From a virus: 64,000 bases of DNA. A model generated the notes under the pieces. That model had not been told where the DNA came from. It saw nothing but the letters and a program-made list of their open reading frames with translations, and did not search any database. Made by a program: the position numbers and the translations under genes. The DNA lies in the IMG/VR virus record IMGVR_UViG_3300007735_000803, positions 1-64,000 of that record; one strand, written 5' to 3'. Shown piece by piece: positions 22,824 to 32,560 of the stretch. Numbering within the stretch: the first letter of the stretch is position 1; every line of letters starts with the position of its first letter.

Positions 22824-24692
22824 ATGGCAGAGTTAGTTAAAAAGGAAGTAAAATATCTAAATAAAGATTTCGGACAGTTTCGTTCGAATCTAATCTCGTT
22901 TGCGAAGAATTACTTCCCGAATACATATAACGATTTTAATGAATCATCTCCCGGTATGATGTTCATTGAAATGTCTGCGTATGTGGGAGATGTATTATCC
23001 TTTTATGCAGATACACAATTACGTGAAGGATTTTTAGCCGAGGCACGTGAACGTTCTAATCTATACAATTTAGCCAATTCACTTTCATATAAAGCAAAAA
23101 CAAATACCCCTGCATACGTTAAATTGGATATATTCCAACTATTACCTGCAGTCGGTTCTGGAGCAAATACATCGCCGGATTGGAGATATGCACTGACTGT
23201 TCAGCCCAATGCATTATTGAGTTCAACTAGCACTGTAAAGTTTAGAACATTAGATTATGTAGATTTTTCTTTCAGTAGTAGTTTCGATCCTACTGAGGTT
23301 ACAGTATATGAAATTGATAATACCGGCCAAGTTACCTATTACCTTTTAAAGAAGCAGGTAAATGCTGTATCCGGTGAGATTAAAACCAGTACATTTACTT
23401 TCGGTAATGCAAAGATATATGACAAAATAACGTTACCAGAAAATAACGTATTAGAAATTATAGATATCGTAGATTCCGATGGAAATACTTGGTATGAAGT
23501 GCCTTATTTAGCACAGGATACGGTTCCATTATCGATACAAAATATTCCGTTTAATGATCCTACCCTATCAGCAAATAGAAGTTCCGCTCCATTTATCCTG
23601 AAATATAAAAAGACAGCGAAACGATTTGTAACCAGGTTACGTGGAGATAATAGAACCGAAATACAATTCGGTGCTGGTGTTAGTAGTGAGGCGGATGAAG
23701 ACTTAATACCTAACCCAACCGCAGTAGGGTTTGGATTACCGTATTTCAAAAGAACTGCAGATTTAAGTATTGATCCTTCGAACTTCCTATATACGCAGAC
23801 ATATGGTCAGGCACCAAGTAGCACTACATTGACTGTACGTTATACTATTGGTGGTGGGGTTTCTGATAACGTAGGAATTAATACTATCTCTACAATAAAT
23901 TCAATAACATATAATTCATTTAATGCTTCGTTAGACTCTGCAGTAATTACATTTGTAAAAAATTCAGTTGCAGTGAATAACCCCGAGCCTGCTCGTGGCG
24001 GCCAAGCATTACGTGATTTAGAATCTATACGCCAGGATGCTATTGCGAATTTTGCAGCACAAAACCGAGCAGTAACACGTGAAGATTATATTGTACGTTG
24101 TTATGCAATGCCAGCAAAATTCGGTTCGATTGCTAAGGCCTTTATTATTCAGGACGATCAAATGTCTACCGATGGCGATAGAATTCCGAATCCGTTAGCG
24201 TTGAATTTATATGCTTTGGGATACGATTCAAATAAGAATTTTACTCCACTATCCAATGCGGTAAATGAAAATTTAAGAAATTACCTTTCTCAGTATAGGA
24301 TGCTTACTGATGCAATCAATATTAAGACACCATATATCATTAATATCGGTATTGAATTTGAGATAATTGCAAGGCCCGGCTTCAATGGTAATGAGGTAGT
24401 ATTACGTTGTATTGAATCATTAAAACGTAGCTTTGATAATGATAAGATGGGTATCAATATGCCTATCATAGTGAATCAATTTGTATCTGAATTAGATAGG
24501 ATTGAGGGAGTTCAAACCGTATCATCGTTTAAAATAACCAACCTGTATGATACTATTCTTGGATATTCCGGAAACCTATATGATATAGATGGTGCAACGA
24601 AGAATGGAATCATTTATCCGTCTCTCGATCCTAGCATTTTCGAGGTAAAGTATCCTAACAGTGATATTAAGGGAAGAATAGTAACTTACTAA
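22824..24692 (+). CDS. gp6-like baseplate wedge protein
   Basis: Encodes 622 aa, about the usual gp6 length. The N-terminus KYLNKDFGQFRSNLISFAKNYFP...SSPGMMFIEMSAYVGDVLSFYADTQLREGFLAEA is diagnostic of T4 gp6/baseplate J-like proteins. Later GGQALRDLESIRQDAIANFAAQNRAVTREDYIVRC is the conserved J-like core. It forms the ring of the wedge. It starts 1 nt after gp25. Confidence 0.9.
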   Translation: MAELVKKEVKYLNKDFGQFRSNLISFAKNYFPNTYNDFNESSPGMMFIEMSAYVGDVLSFYADTQLREGFLAEARERSNLYNLANSLSYKAKTNTPAYVKLDIFQLLPAVGSGANTSPDWRYALTVQPNALLSSTSTVKFRTLDYVDFSFSSSFDPTEVTVYEIDNTGQVTYYLLKKQVNAVSGEIKTSTFTFGNAKIYDKITLPENNVLEIIDIVDSDGNTWYEVPYLAQDTVPLSIQNIPFNDPTLSANRSSAPFILKYKKTAKRFVTRLRGDNRTEIQFGAGVSSEADEDLIPNPTAVGFGLPYFKRTADLSIDPSNFLYTQTYGQAPSSTTLTVRYTIGGGVSDNVGINTISTINSITYNSFNASLDSAVITFVKNSVAVNNPEPARGGQALRDLESIRQDAIANFAAQNRAVTREDYIVRCYAMPAKFGSIAKAFIIQDDQMSTDGDRIPNPLALNLYALGYDSNKNFTPLSNAVNENLRNYLSQYRMLTDAINIKTPYIINIGIEFEIIARPGFNGNEVVLRCIESLKRSFDNDKMGINMPIIVNQFVSELDRIEGVQTVSSFKITNLYDTILGYSGNLYDIDGATKNGIIYPSLDPSIFEVKYPNSDIKGRIVTY

Positions 24693-24705
24693 ATAATTAT
24701 AGTAA

Positions 24706-25818
24706 ATGATCTATTCTGTATACCCAAATATAGATGCAACTATATACGAGTATTTTCCTAACCGAAATACCGGTATCGATCCCATACTTGAAATAACGAA
24801 GTATACTGCAAACAGTAAAGCTCCGAACGGAGATATTTTCACTTCTAATTACAACTCTAGGGTATTGATAAAATTTCCGTTAGCTGATATATCCTCTTCA
24901 ATTGTAGCGGGTACAATTACTAATCCTAGATTTTATTTGAAATTATCGGCAATCGATTCTACTGATTTGCCTATTGATTATACATTATACGCCTATCCAG
25001 TAAGTCAGTCATGGCAGAATGGTAATGGTAATTTTAATGATTCGCCGGAGATTAGAAACGGCGTAAGTTGGAATTACAAGACTAGTTATGACTTAGCAGA
25101 CCGTTGGGCAACGGGTTCATATAACGCAAATACAACCGCAAGTTGGTATACTAATCCCGGCGGCACAACTTGGTATTTTGGGTCCGGTTATGAAGCATCA
25201 CAATCATTTTCATATGAATCACCTGATGTTCGGATGGATGTTACTGATATTGTCAACAAATGGTTAAGTGGTACAGTAACAAATAATGGCTTTATTGTTA
25301 AGCGTTCAACGGCAGATGAGAGTTCTTCAGACATTTTTGGACAGTTGAAGTTTTTCGGAAGAGATACTCATACAATATACGTTCCTAGATTAGAAGCAGT
25401 ATGGAGTGATAGTGATTTAAGTGGAACGGGTTCATTCTCGCAGATTGCTGATGATCGTTATGTAGTCTATCTAAAGAATATTCGTGATTCATATAAAGAA
25501 GCTAGTAAAATTAGGTTTAGGGTTGGTGTCCGTCCAGAATTTCCTGTATTGACTTATGCCACATCATCAAATTATTTGACACAGTATAGATTACCGTTAT
25601 CTGCATCGTATGCAGTCAAGGATGCAGCGACGGAAGAGTATCTAATAGATTTTGATGATAACTATACTAAATTAAGTTGTGATACGAACGGCAATTATTT
25701 TGATTTATGGTTGAATGAATTCCTTCCGGAACGATTCTATAAAATATTGATCAAAGCAGTTCATACCGACCAAACAGTTATTCATGATAATGGATTTTAC
25801 TTTAAAGTAACTAGATAA
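24706..25818 (+). CDS. DNRLRE-like tail/baseplate protein
   Basis: Encodes 370 aa. The pattern NSRVLIKFPLADI..., YPVSQSWQNGNGNFND...GVSWNYKTS and VRMDVTDIVNKWLSG...NGFIVKRS matches DNRLRE-type beta-sandwich modules. These usually act as structural or carbohydrate-contact domains. The C-terminal third is a separate beta domain (KIRFRVGVRPEFP...FYKILIKAVHTD). Its start is preceded by AATTATAGTAAATG, a variant of the late-type element. It sits between gp6 and the larger tail proteins. Confidence 0.65.
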   Translation: MIYSVYPNIDATIYEYFPNRNTGIDPILEITKYTANSKAPNGDIFTSNYNSRVLIKFPLADISSSIVAGTITNPRFYLKLSAIDSTDLPIDYTLYAYPVSQSWQNGNGNFNDSPEIRNGVSWNYKTSYDLADRWATGSYNANTTASWYTNPGGTTWYFGSGYEASQSFSYESPDVRMDVTDIVNKWLSGTVTNNGFIVKRSTADESSSDIFGQLKFFGRDTHTIYVPRLEAVWSDSDLSGTGSFSQIADDRYVVYLKNIRDSYKEASKIRFRVGVRPEFPVLTYATSSNYLTQYRLPLSASYAVKDAATEEYLIDFDDNYTKLSCDTNGNYFDLWLNEFLPERFYKILIKAVHTDQTVIHDNGFYFKVTR

Positions 25819-25837
25819 TACTGTTATTTATTGATAT

Positions 25838-26755
25838 ATGGCATTAGATATTAAACATACAAAAACATATACCCCTTTCGATCCTAAAGATTATATTTCT
25901 TACGTGGGTCGGGAATTGAACGAAGCATCTACTTTAGAAGCAAATGCTAGTTTGGATGTGTTGCCTAATTTTGTTGAAAGTAACGTTCAAGGATATTATG
26001 AGATTGATTTGGCGAAGCCGGATAGTTACGTTTTATTTCCTGGTCAGCGTACTGCAATCTATAATTTGAATTCGATAAATAAAATCCGCGATTCTGCTTT
26101 TAATTATTTTGTTGTTACTAGAGAGATAGAACAACTTCCGGTAGAAGAGGTTGTCAATATCATTCCTACCGTTACGTTGGTTTCGGATATTGGATACGCA
26201 AACGCTACTAATAGTAATACTAAAGATGACAATTTTAGGAAATATTCATATTATGCGATACAGATTACTGACATAAATCGCCCTATTGATTTATATGTTA
26301 TACCCACGGAACCCGGTATTAATATGTACGTTAAAGTGTTTGATAATTTAATTGAAGTTGATGATTTTTTAACGAACACCAATGTTAAAAAAGCGAACTA
26401 TGGAGGCGGTGGAAAAGAAGGCGACTATTTAGAAGAGCGGGACTTTATAAGAAAAGCAACGGGTATAGCGTTTAGTTCGCTTTATAAATTCAGAGTAAGC
26501 AATAATCAATTTATTATTTTCGCTGTCGATTCAGACTCCACGAATGATATACCGGCATCGCCCACTTATATTGTGAATGATACGTATTTGGTTGATAATG
26601 GTATAACATTCTCTGACTCTATACGGGATTTTATAACAGGAGATACATTACCGGAAATAACGGCCTTTATTTCCGCTGCAGGTACTACTGCCGATATTAT
26701 CATTGCTGAATCCAAAATTGATGAATTTAATACTGTCTTTTATTATAAAAAATAA
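25838..26755 (+). CDS. Hypothetical tail/baseplate protein
   Basis: Encodes 305 aa, beta-rich and acidic (KTYTPFDPKDYISYVGRELNEAS, PDSYVLFPGQRTAIYNLNS). It could correspond to a gp7/gp53-type wedge component by position, but no diagnostic motif was recognised. A TTATTTATT sequence precedes the start. Confidence 0.6.
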   Translation: MALDIKHTKTYTPFDPKDYISYVGRELNEASTLEANASLDVLPNFVESNVQGYYEIDLAKPDSYVLFPGQRTAIYNLNSINKIRDSAFNYFVVTREIEQLPVEEVVNIIPTVTLVSDIGYANATNSNTKDDNFRKYSYYAIQITDINRPIDLYVIPTEPGINMYVKVFDNLIEVDDFLTNTNVKKANYGGGGKEGDYLEERDFIRKATGIAFSSLYKFRVSNNQFIIFAVDSDSTNDIPASPTYIVNDTYLVDNGITFSDSIRDFITGDTLPEITAFISAAGTTADIIIAESKIDEFNTVFYYKK

Positions 26756-26763
26756 AGAATAAC

Positions 26764-29700
26764 ATGTCATTACAGCGTTTTGCAAATATAAATAATCTAT
26801 TGATTCCGGCCACGGAGCAGTATGGTACAGAATATTCAAACGCTTTTCTAAATGCAGTGCCTAATAGGATTGAGTATTCAATACAGGATCCTAGCGACAT
26901 GCTTTCAGGTGTTTCTTTAGAAATGCACCTATTAGCATCCAATAATAACGGCGATGTTATTGATTCGGCATACGATATACAGAGTGCAGTTGAAACTGCT
27001 ATATATGGCAATGATTTATCGATTAACTTGAACCAAGCATTTGGTTTATTTGGTAGGTCAGCAGGTACCTCAGGTTTTATACTTAATGTACATCAAAATA
27101 AGATTGGAAACTACAGTTTAAACGGGTTAATCATTAATGAAGTTTCTCCGGATCGTACTGAGGTGTCTGTTAGGATTAATCCTAATTTAGATCCAGAAAC
27201 CATTGCTGCACTAATTAATGATATTAAGAGTTTCTACCTTAACGAGGGTAGCGATACTCAAAAGAAATTGAATCCGTTAGTGAACGTTTCATTAACATTT
27301 AATGATTCTAAAAATCTTAATGAAGTCACTAGGTTAGATACTGTTAAGTATGATCCTAGAACACAGAATAACAGCGAATATTTTGATTCCTATGCACTGA
27401 ACTTCGGAAACAATAATATTTACAAAATAATCAATACCTACATAGATACAATTAATCTTTCTTCCGTGACCGTTTCAGAAGATACATTAATGTATTTTAA
27501 GCTAAGTAGGCCGTTAGATTTTAACGTAGATGTTCTTTCACCATTATGGATCGTCGATGAATTAACGGATTCGTTCGTTAGTTATGCAAAATTCCTGCAG
27601 GTACCATTTGTTCCTTCTTACAACCAAATACGTGGTCCTAATTTTGATATTGACGTACAAAATAATAGAAGCCGTGAAACTGGTTTTAAGACGTGGAATG
27701 ATTTATTAGCAGCAACGACAGATGTTAAGAATAAAGTAATCAATTCAATATTTTCCGGATCAATACAGGGAATCGACCTAAACTTAGACTATACTGGGTT
27801 TGATAATTTTGTATTTTACGGTTCCGCTAAAGAACGTATTGACACCTTTTATTATAAATTACAATTAGTAGAATACTATGATTCACAGATAGCATTGTTG
27901 TCCGGCGCTTCGGGTAGCGATGCTATAGGTAAAGCAGGGAATATTGAAATCAACCGTGAACGTAAATATTCAGTTCTAGGTTCATTTGATGATTTCGAGA
28001 AATGGCTGTACAATTCAGCCACATCGAGCCTGTTTACACATGGTGCTATCGGATCTTTTATTGGCGCAGACGGTTATACCATTACTCCATATCCGAAATA
28101 TTTAAGTAGCGGTTCATATGTATTACATCATACCACAAGTAGTTTAGGTTTAAGTTGGTATAATGGATTGTCTGCTACCGGTTCACTGTATGACGAGCAG
28201 AATCCGAACTCATTAGTAAATACAATACCACTACATATACGTGAAGATGCGTTAAATGATCAGTATGTTCTATTCGTGAATATGATTGGTCACTATTATG
28301 ATATCGTTTGGTCATATGTAGATGCGATGAATAAACGTTATTCAACCGAGCAACATCCTAAATTAGGAATACCAAAAGAATTACTTCCTAGAATAGCAAA
28401 CTCGATGGGATGGGAGTTGATTAATGGTAAAGAATCAAAAGACTTATGGAGTTATAAATTAGGAACATCTGTTTCTGGTTCATACCAATCAACCGGCTCA
28501 ATATTCACAAAAGCATATGAAGACGATACGAGTGAAATATGGCGTAGGATTATAAACAATTTGCCATATGTACTAAAAACAAAAGGTACCGGTAGGTCTG
28601 TAAATGCTTTAATGAATGCTTATGGTATTCCTCAAACATTAGTACCTATTAGAGAGTATGGTGGTCCTCCGGTAAGTTCCCGAGACGCAGCATTGGTTGA
28701 TGATAGGTTTAACTATGCACTTGCATTTGATACCGAATCTAATGTTCGTTATGACAGAGTAACATTGAATATAAATCTATCGGCGGATATAATAGATACG
28801 CCGCCAAAAACAATAATGTTCCGTTTTAAACCTACGCCTACCGTATCCGGTTCGTTGAGCATGTTATTGCACTCAGCCGTACCGACAGGTACTTCGGGAT
28901 TTTGGGGTTTAATTTTAGAATCTACAGGAAGTTTTAGTGGTTCAGGACAGTATGCAAGAATACGTTTTAGTATGTGTACTGGATCGTTAAATAAACAGAT
29001 AAACGCATATACTCCCTATTTACCGATATATGATAATGATTGGTGGAATGTAATGTTATCTACCGATACAGTTATTACTTCTAGCACATATCCATATTCA
29101 GCTAATATTACAGTACGTGTACAGAAAGCCAGCGATTATATAACAGGAAAAATAATTCATTCGGGCAGTGCCACATTAAATTATACATTTAATTCAGACA
29201 CGGACGTAAATTTCTGGTGTATACCTAAGTCAACTTGGCCCGGTACTGATGCATGTATATTAATCGGGGGATATAAAAATATAACGGCAGGTGTTTCCGG
29301 ATCCGGTAAATTCGAAGGAAATATTCAAGCATATAAAGAATACATGGAGGAGATAACTCAAGAAATATTTGATTATCATACTCTAAACCCGGCAGCATAT
29401 CGAGCAAATAACCCTACCGGTTCATATACTCAATTAGTTAGATATTATCCGTTTGGTGTCGATGGGCTTCGATACAACCATTCTACGAACACTTCAATAA
29501 CATCATCACATCCTAGATATGGCACTGATTTTTCATCACTAGGTACTGGAACGTATGGATTGGCAGAATCATTCCCAAATCCAACAAGCGGTTACAATTA
29601 CGATGATAATATTGAAACCTTCTATACATATACTCCGGATACATTTGGATCAAGTCCACGTTCAGTAAAAATACGTTTGGAATCGAGTGACCTATATGGT

Positions 29701-30648
29701 AGATTAGATCCTACCACTCGAGCTGAGGTAAGTAGATTCGACAATGCACCGGCAGATTCCAATAAATTGGTAATTGCATTTTCTCCCACAGATTATATAA
29801 ACAAAGACATTTATAATCATGTAGGATATGTTAGTTTAGACGATTATTTCGGATTACCTGCAGAACAGTATAAAGATTCGTATGAAACATTACATAAATT
29901 CACGAATGAATATTGGAAAAAGTATACTCAGAAGAATGACATAAATACATATATACGAATCTTTACCCTATTTGATTTCGCGTTCTTCGAATCGTTAAAA
30001 CAGTTAGTACCTGCTAGGGCTAATCTAGTATCCGGGTTATTGATCGAACCGAGCGTTCTAGAACGTTCAAAGGCAGTGTCATATAAAGAACCATCATTCA
30101 CCCAGGACAATTACGAAGCGAATTATAAACTTGATACAGAGTTATCACTTGAAGCGGAATTAACAGATTACTCTGCAAGTCTTAATGTTAAGGATGATAG
30201 GTTTGAAGGCGCTAAATATTCCTATACTGGAGTTATATTCTCAGGTTCAGGTTATATAACAGCGTCGACTCATCCATTAGAAGCCTCCCCTACCGGATCA
30301 TATATAGATGGTTACCGCACATCAACAGTGTATAAAGCAGTTGAATATCATTACCGTAGTTTTGCTTCTTGGGCAACGACTCCATACTTGATTGGATATG
30401 ATATTGCAGTGAGTCAATCACGCGGACTCTATTATTCCAGGTCTCTAGTTGAAACTTCATATAGAGATGATAACCCTACAGATATTACTAATCTATATTA
30501 TGATGGTTGTAGATTGACCGGTCCGGATTTCAATGTACCTACGACAGCAACTCCCGATAATGGACCTGTAGTGGAATATTTTGAAGTTTCATCGTTAGCG
30601 TTGCGTTCAGCCGAGGATTCAGGTAACTCCACGTTGAGTGTACTTTAA
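26764..30648 (+). CDS. Large tail/baseplate protein with LamG-like region
   Basis: Encodes 1294 aa. The N-terminal third is unique. A block near residue 600 (IWRRIINNLPYVLKTKGTGRSVNALMNAYGIPQTLVPIREYGGPP) is a recurrent phage tail signature. It is followed by a concanavalin/LamG-like beta-sandwich (TIMFRFKPTPTVSGSLSMLLHS...NVMLSTDT...CILIGGYKNITAG). The C-terminal part includes a helical segment (TLFDFAFFESLKQLVPARANLVSGLLIEPSVLERSKAV) and Ser/Thr/Tyr-rich beta sequence. It is probably a baseplate-to-fibre connector; the exact T4 counterpart is uncertain. Confidence 0.7.
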   Translation: MSLQRFANINNLLIPATEQYGTEYSNAFLNAVPNRIEYSIQDPSDMLSGVSLEMHLLASNNNGDVIDSAYDIQSAVETAIYGNDLSINLNQAFGLFGRSAGTSGFILNVHQNKIGNYSLNGLIINEVSPDRTEVSVRINPNLDPETIAALINDIKSFYLNEGSDTQKKLNPLVNVSLTFNDSKNLNEVTRLDTVKYDPRTQNNSEYFDSYALNFGNNNIYKIINTYIDTINLSSVTVSEDTLMYFKLSRPLDFNVDVLSPLWIVDELTDSFVSYAKFLQVPFVPSYNQIRGPNFDIDVQNNRSRETGFKTWNDLLAATTDVKNKVINSIFSGSIQGIDLNLDYTGFDNFVFYGSAKERIDTFYYKLQLVEYYDSQIALLSGASGSDAIGKAGNIEINRERKYSVLGSFDDFEKWLYNSATSSLFTHGAIGSFIGADGYTITPYPKYLSSGSYVLHHTTSSLGLSWYNGLSATGSLYDEQNPNSLVNTIPLHIREDALNDQYVLFVNMIGHYYDIVWSYVDAMNKRYSTEQHPKLGIPKELLPRIANSMGWELINGKESKDLWSYKLGTSVSGSYQSTGSIFTKAYEDDTSEIWRRIINNLPYVLKTKGTGRSVNALMNAYGIPQTLVPIREYGGPPVSSRDAALVDDRFNYALAFDTESNVRYDRVTLNINLSADIIDTPPKTIMFRFKPTPTVSGSLSMLLHSAVPTGTSGFWGLILESTGSFSGSGQYARIRFSMCTGSLNKQINAYTPYLPIYDNDWWNVMLSTDTVITSSTYPYSANITVRVQKASDYITGKIIHSGSATLNYTFNSDTDVNFWCIPKSTWPGTDACILIGGYKNITAGVSGSGKFEGNIQAYKEYMEEITQEIFDYHTLNPAAYRANNPTGSYTQLVRYYPFGVDGLRYNHSTNTSITSSHPRYGTDFSSLGTGTYGLAESFPNPTSGYNYDDNIETFYTYTPDTFGSSPRSVKIRLESSDLYGRLDPTTRAEVSRFDNAPADSNKLVIAFSPTDYINKDIYNHVGYVSLDDYFGLPAEQYKDSYETLHKFTNEYWKKYTQKNDINTYIRIFTLFDFAFFESLKQLVPARANLVSGLLIEPSVLERSKAVSYKEPSFTQDNYEANYKLDTELSLEAELTDYSASLNVKDDRFEGAKYSYTGVIFSGSGYITASTHPLEASPTGSYIDGYRTSTVYKAVEYHYRSFASWATTPYLIGYDIAVSQSRGLYYSRSLVETSYRDDNPTDITNLYYDGCRLTGPDFNVPTTATPDNGPVVEYFEVSSLALRSAEDSGNSTLSVL

Positions 30649-30662
30649 TTTTCTCTAACGAT

Positions 30663-30671
30663 ATATTTATA
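30663..30671 (+). promoter_or_regulatory. ATATTTATA late-type element
   Basis: ATATTTATA, 17 nt before the start at 30689. Confidence 0.4.
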
Positions 30672-30688
30672 ATAAAATATAAGGTATC

Positions 30689-31357
30689 ATGGGATATTTA
30701 AACAATTCTAGTATAACGGTTGATGCAATATTAACCAAAAAGGGCCGTGAATTATTAGCCCGCGGGCAGAATGAATTCAATATTACGCAGTTTGCACTTG
30801 CAGATGATGAGATTGATTATTCATTATGGAATCCTAACCATCCGTTAGGTTCTGCGTATTATGGTATTGCAATCGAAAATCTACCGTTAATTGAGGCGTT
30901 GCCGGATGAAACACAAATGCTTAAATATAAGTTGGTTTCATTACCTAAGAACACGGTTCGTATACCGGTAGTAAAGGTTGGCCAAACTTCAATTACATTG
31001 ACAACGGGTGGTAATTCTACGATTACTCCGTATACGGCTAATTTAACTAATGGTAATTCTAACTTCGGATACACTGCAATTCTTTCAGATTCAAGTGTAG
31101 CGACTATTGAAGTTGTTACCGTAGCCCCGCAAGCAGCCGCAGCATCAATACCTGCATTTATTGGAGATAATGAAGCCGCACAGAGTGTTGCTGTTACTGG
31201 TTTAGAATTTAGAATTACTGCTAAATCACAACCAATATCCACTAAAACGGCTACAATTACAATCGTAGGAAATGAAACCGGTGGATTTGTAACAATTAAT
31301 TTAACAGTACAGAAACAAACTTTAGCTACTACTTCAGGAGTAGGATTAACTTTATAA
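30689..31357 (+). CDS. Phage structural protein with Ig-like C-terminus
   Basis: Encodes 222 aa. The N-terminus YLNNSSITVDAILTKKGRELLARGQNEFNITQFALADDEIDYSLWN is a conserved segment found in structural proteins of Bacteroidota and marine phages. Residues about 100-222 are Thr/Val-rich and read as a bacterial Ig-like (BIG) domain. It begins a run of three fibre/adhesin-type genes. Confidence 0.65.
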   Translation: MGYLNNSSITVDAILTKKGRELLARGQNEFNITQFALADDEIDYSLWNPNHPLGSAYYGIAIENLPLIEALPDETQMLKYKLVSLPKNTVRIPVVKVGQTSITLTTGGNSTITPYTANLTNGNSNFGYTAILSDSSVATIEVVTVAPQAAAASIPAFIGDNEAAQSVAVTGLEFRITAKSQPISTKTATITIVGNETGGFVTINLTVQKQTLATTSGVGLTL

Positions 31358-31368
31358 GATAAAAAAAT

Positions 31369-32544
31369 ATGGCGTTACCAGGAATAGCAACTACAACCAC
31401 CGTAGCAGGAACCGGCGGATTGACTACAAATAGGCCGTTAGCGAATGGTATATTCGCAAATAATGTAGGCCGTGCCGGAGTGGGTGCTGCAATTAGAAAT
31501 GCAGCTTCATTTACTGGCTTATATACTCCTTTCGTTGATGGTGATGTAATCGCCAATCAGCAGGAAGAGGTTACTAAAGGGTTATGGTCAAACAATGTTG
31601 GTACATTGACTACATTCTTTACCTCTTCTACCGAAACGGCAACACAAAAAACATATTATTACGAAGTATTTCAAAGTGCAAGTACCACAGAAACCGCAGC
31701 CCCCCAATTCTCTGTTGCCTATGGCCATATTAATGGTTCAGGTTCTGCAGAGTCTGGTACTAGTTACAGTGACTATCCGACCAAAGCAATCTATTCACAG
31801 TATCGTCAGTTATTACTTGAACCTAATGATTCTAAGTTTACATTTAATGGTACCGATTCGAATCATATATATGTAATTAATATTAATCGTGCTAGGATGC
31901 GTGAACGTATTGATGAGGGTAACTTTGAACTTTCATTGGCAGCATTAACCGGCTCTACCAATCCGGTTGTGAGTGCTTCCAGCACGCCAATCAAGTTGAT
32001 TGATGATAGTACATTGAATACGGCTACTGTAAATTCTGCAGGTAAAGTTTATAATCTAGTTTCGGGAACGATAGCAGACGGTGTGTATAATTCATCTGCA
32101 CCGCACTACTATGGTTTATTTTATCCGCAGCACGGTATTGCAGTATTAAATGCAGATACATTAAACTTGAGTGCTTCATTTAGTACGAATGTAAGTTCAA
32201 ATACTGCGGGTGATAATGCATTTAGGATTTTCACTTCAATATCTGGAGCAGCTTCGAATTTCTCATTAGGATTTAAGGCACGTTCTGCTGAGCAGGTTAA
32301 GTCTACATACTATTTTGTTAGGGTAAAGAACTTAGAGTATAACTACTCAAATAATCCTAGTTATGTAACTGGATCTGAAGGTGAATTAGCACAAGCAACA
32401 TTTGTCACTGATCCTAAAGTATATATTACTAGTGTAGGTCTATATAATGACCGTCAGGAATTATTAGCAGTAGCGAAATTAAGTAAACCGTTGATGAAGT
32501 CGTTTACACGTGAAGCTAATATTAAGGTTAAATTAGATTTCTAA
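31369..32544 (+). CDS. Tail fibre/adhesin-type structural protein
   Basis: Encodes 391 aa, Ser/Thr/Ala-rich. The C-terminal 45 residues (KVYITSVGLYNDRQELLAVAKLSKPL) are clearly homologous to the C-terminus of the next protein (YISTIGLYNDKNEMVAVAKMAQPI), so the two genes are partial paralogues or share a docking domain. Internal NHIYVININRARMRERIDEGNFELSLA also recurs in phage structural proteins. The function is inferred from context. Confidence 0.65.
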   Translation: MALPGIATTTTVAGTGGLTTNRPLANGIFANNVGRAGVGAAIRNAASFTGLYTPFVDGDVIANQQEEVTKGLWSNNVGTLTTFFTSSTETATQKTYYYEVFQSASTTETAAPQFSVAYGHINGSGSAESGTSYSDYPTKAIYSQYRQLLLEPNDSKFTFNGTDSNHIYVININRARMRERIDEGNFELSLAALTGSTNPVVSASSTPIKLIDDSTLNTATVNSAGKVYNLVSGTIADGVYNSSAPHYYGLFYPQHGIAVLNADTLNLSASFSTNVSSNTAGDNAFRIFTSISGAASNFSLGFKARSAEQVKSTYYFVRVKNLEYNYSNNPSYVTGSEGELAQATFVTDPKVYITSVGLYNDRQELLAVAKLSKPLMKSFTREANIKVKLDF

Positions 32545-32560
32545 AATAAAAAATAAATGA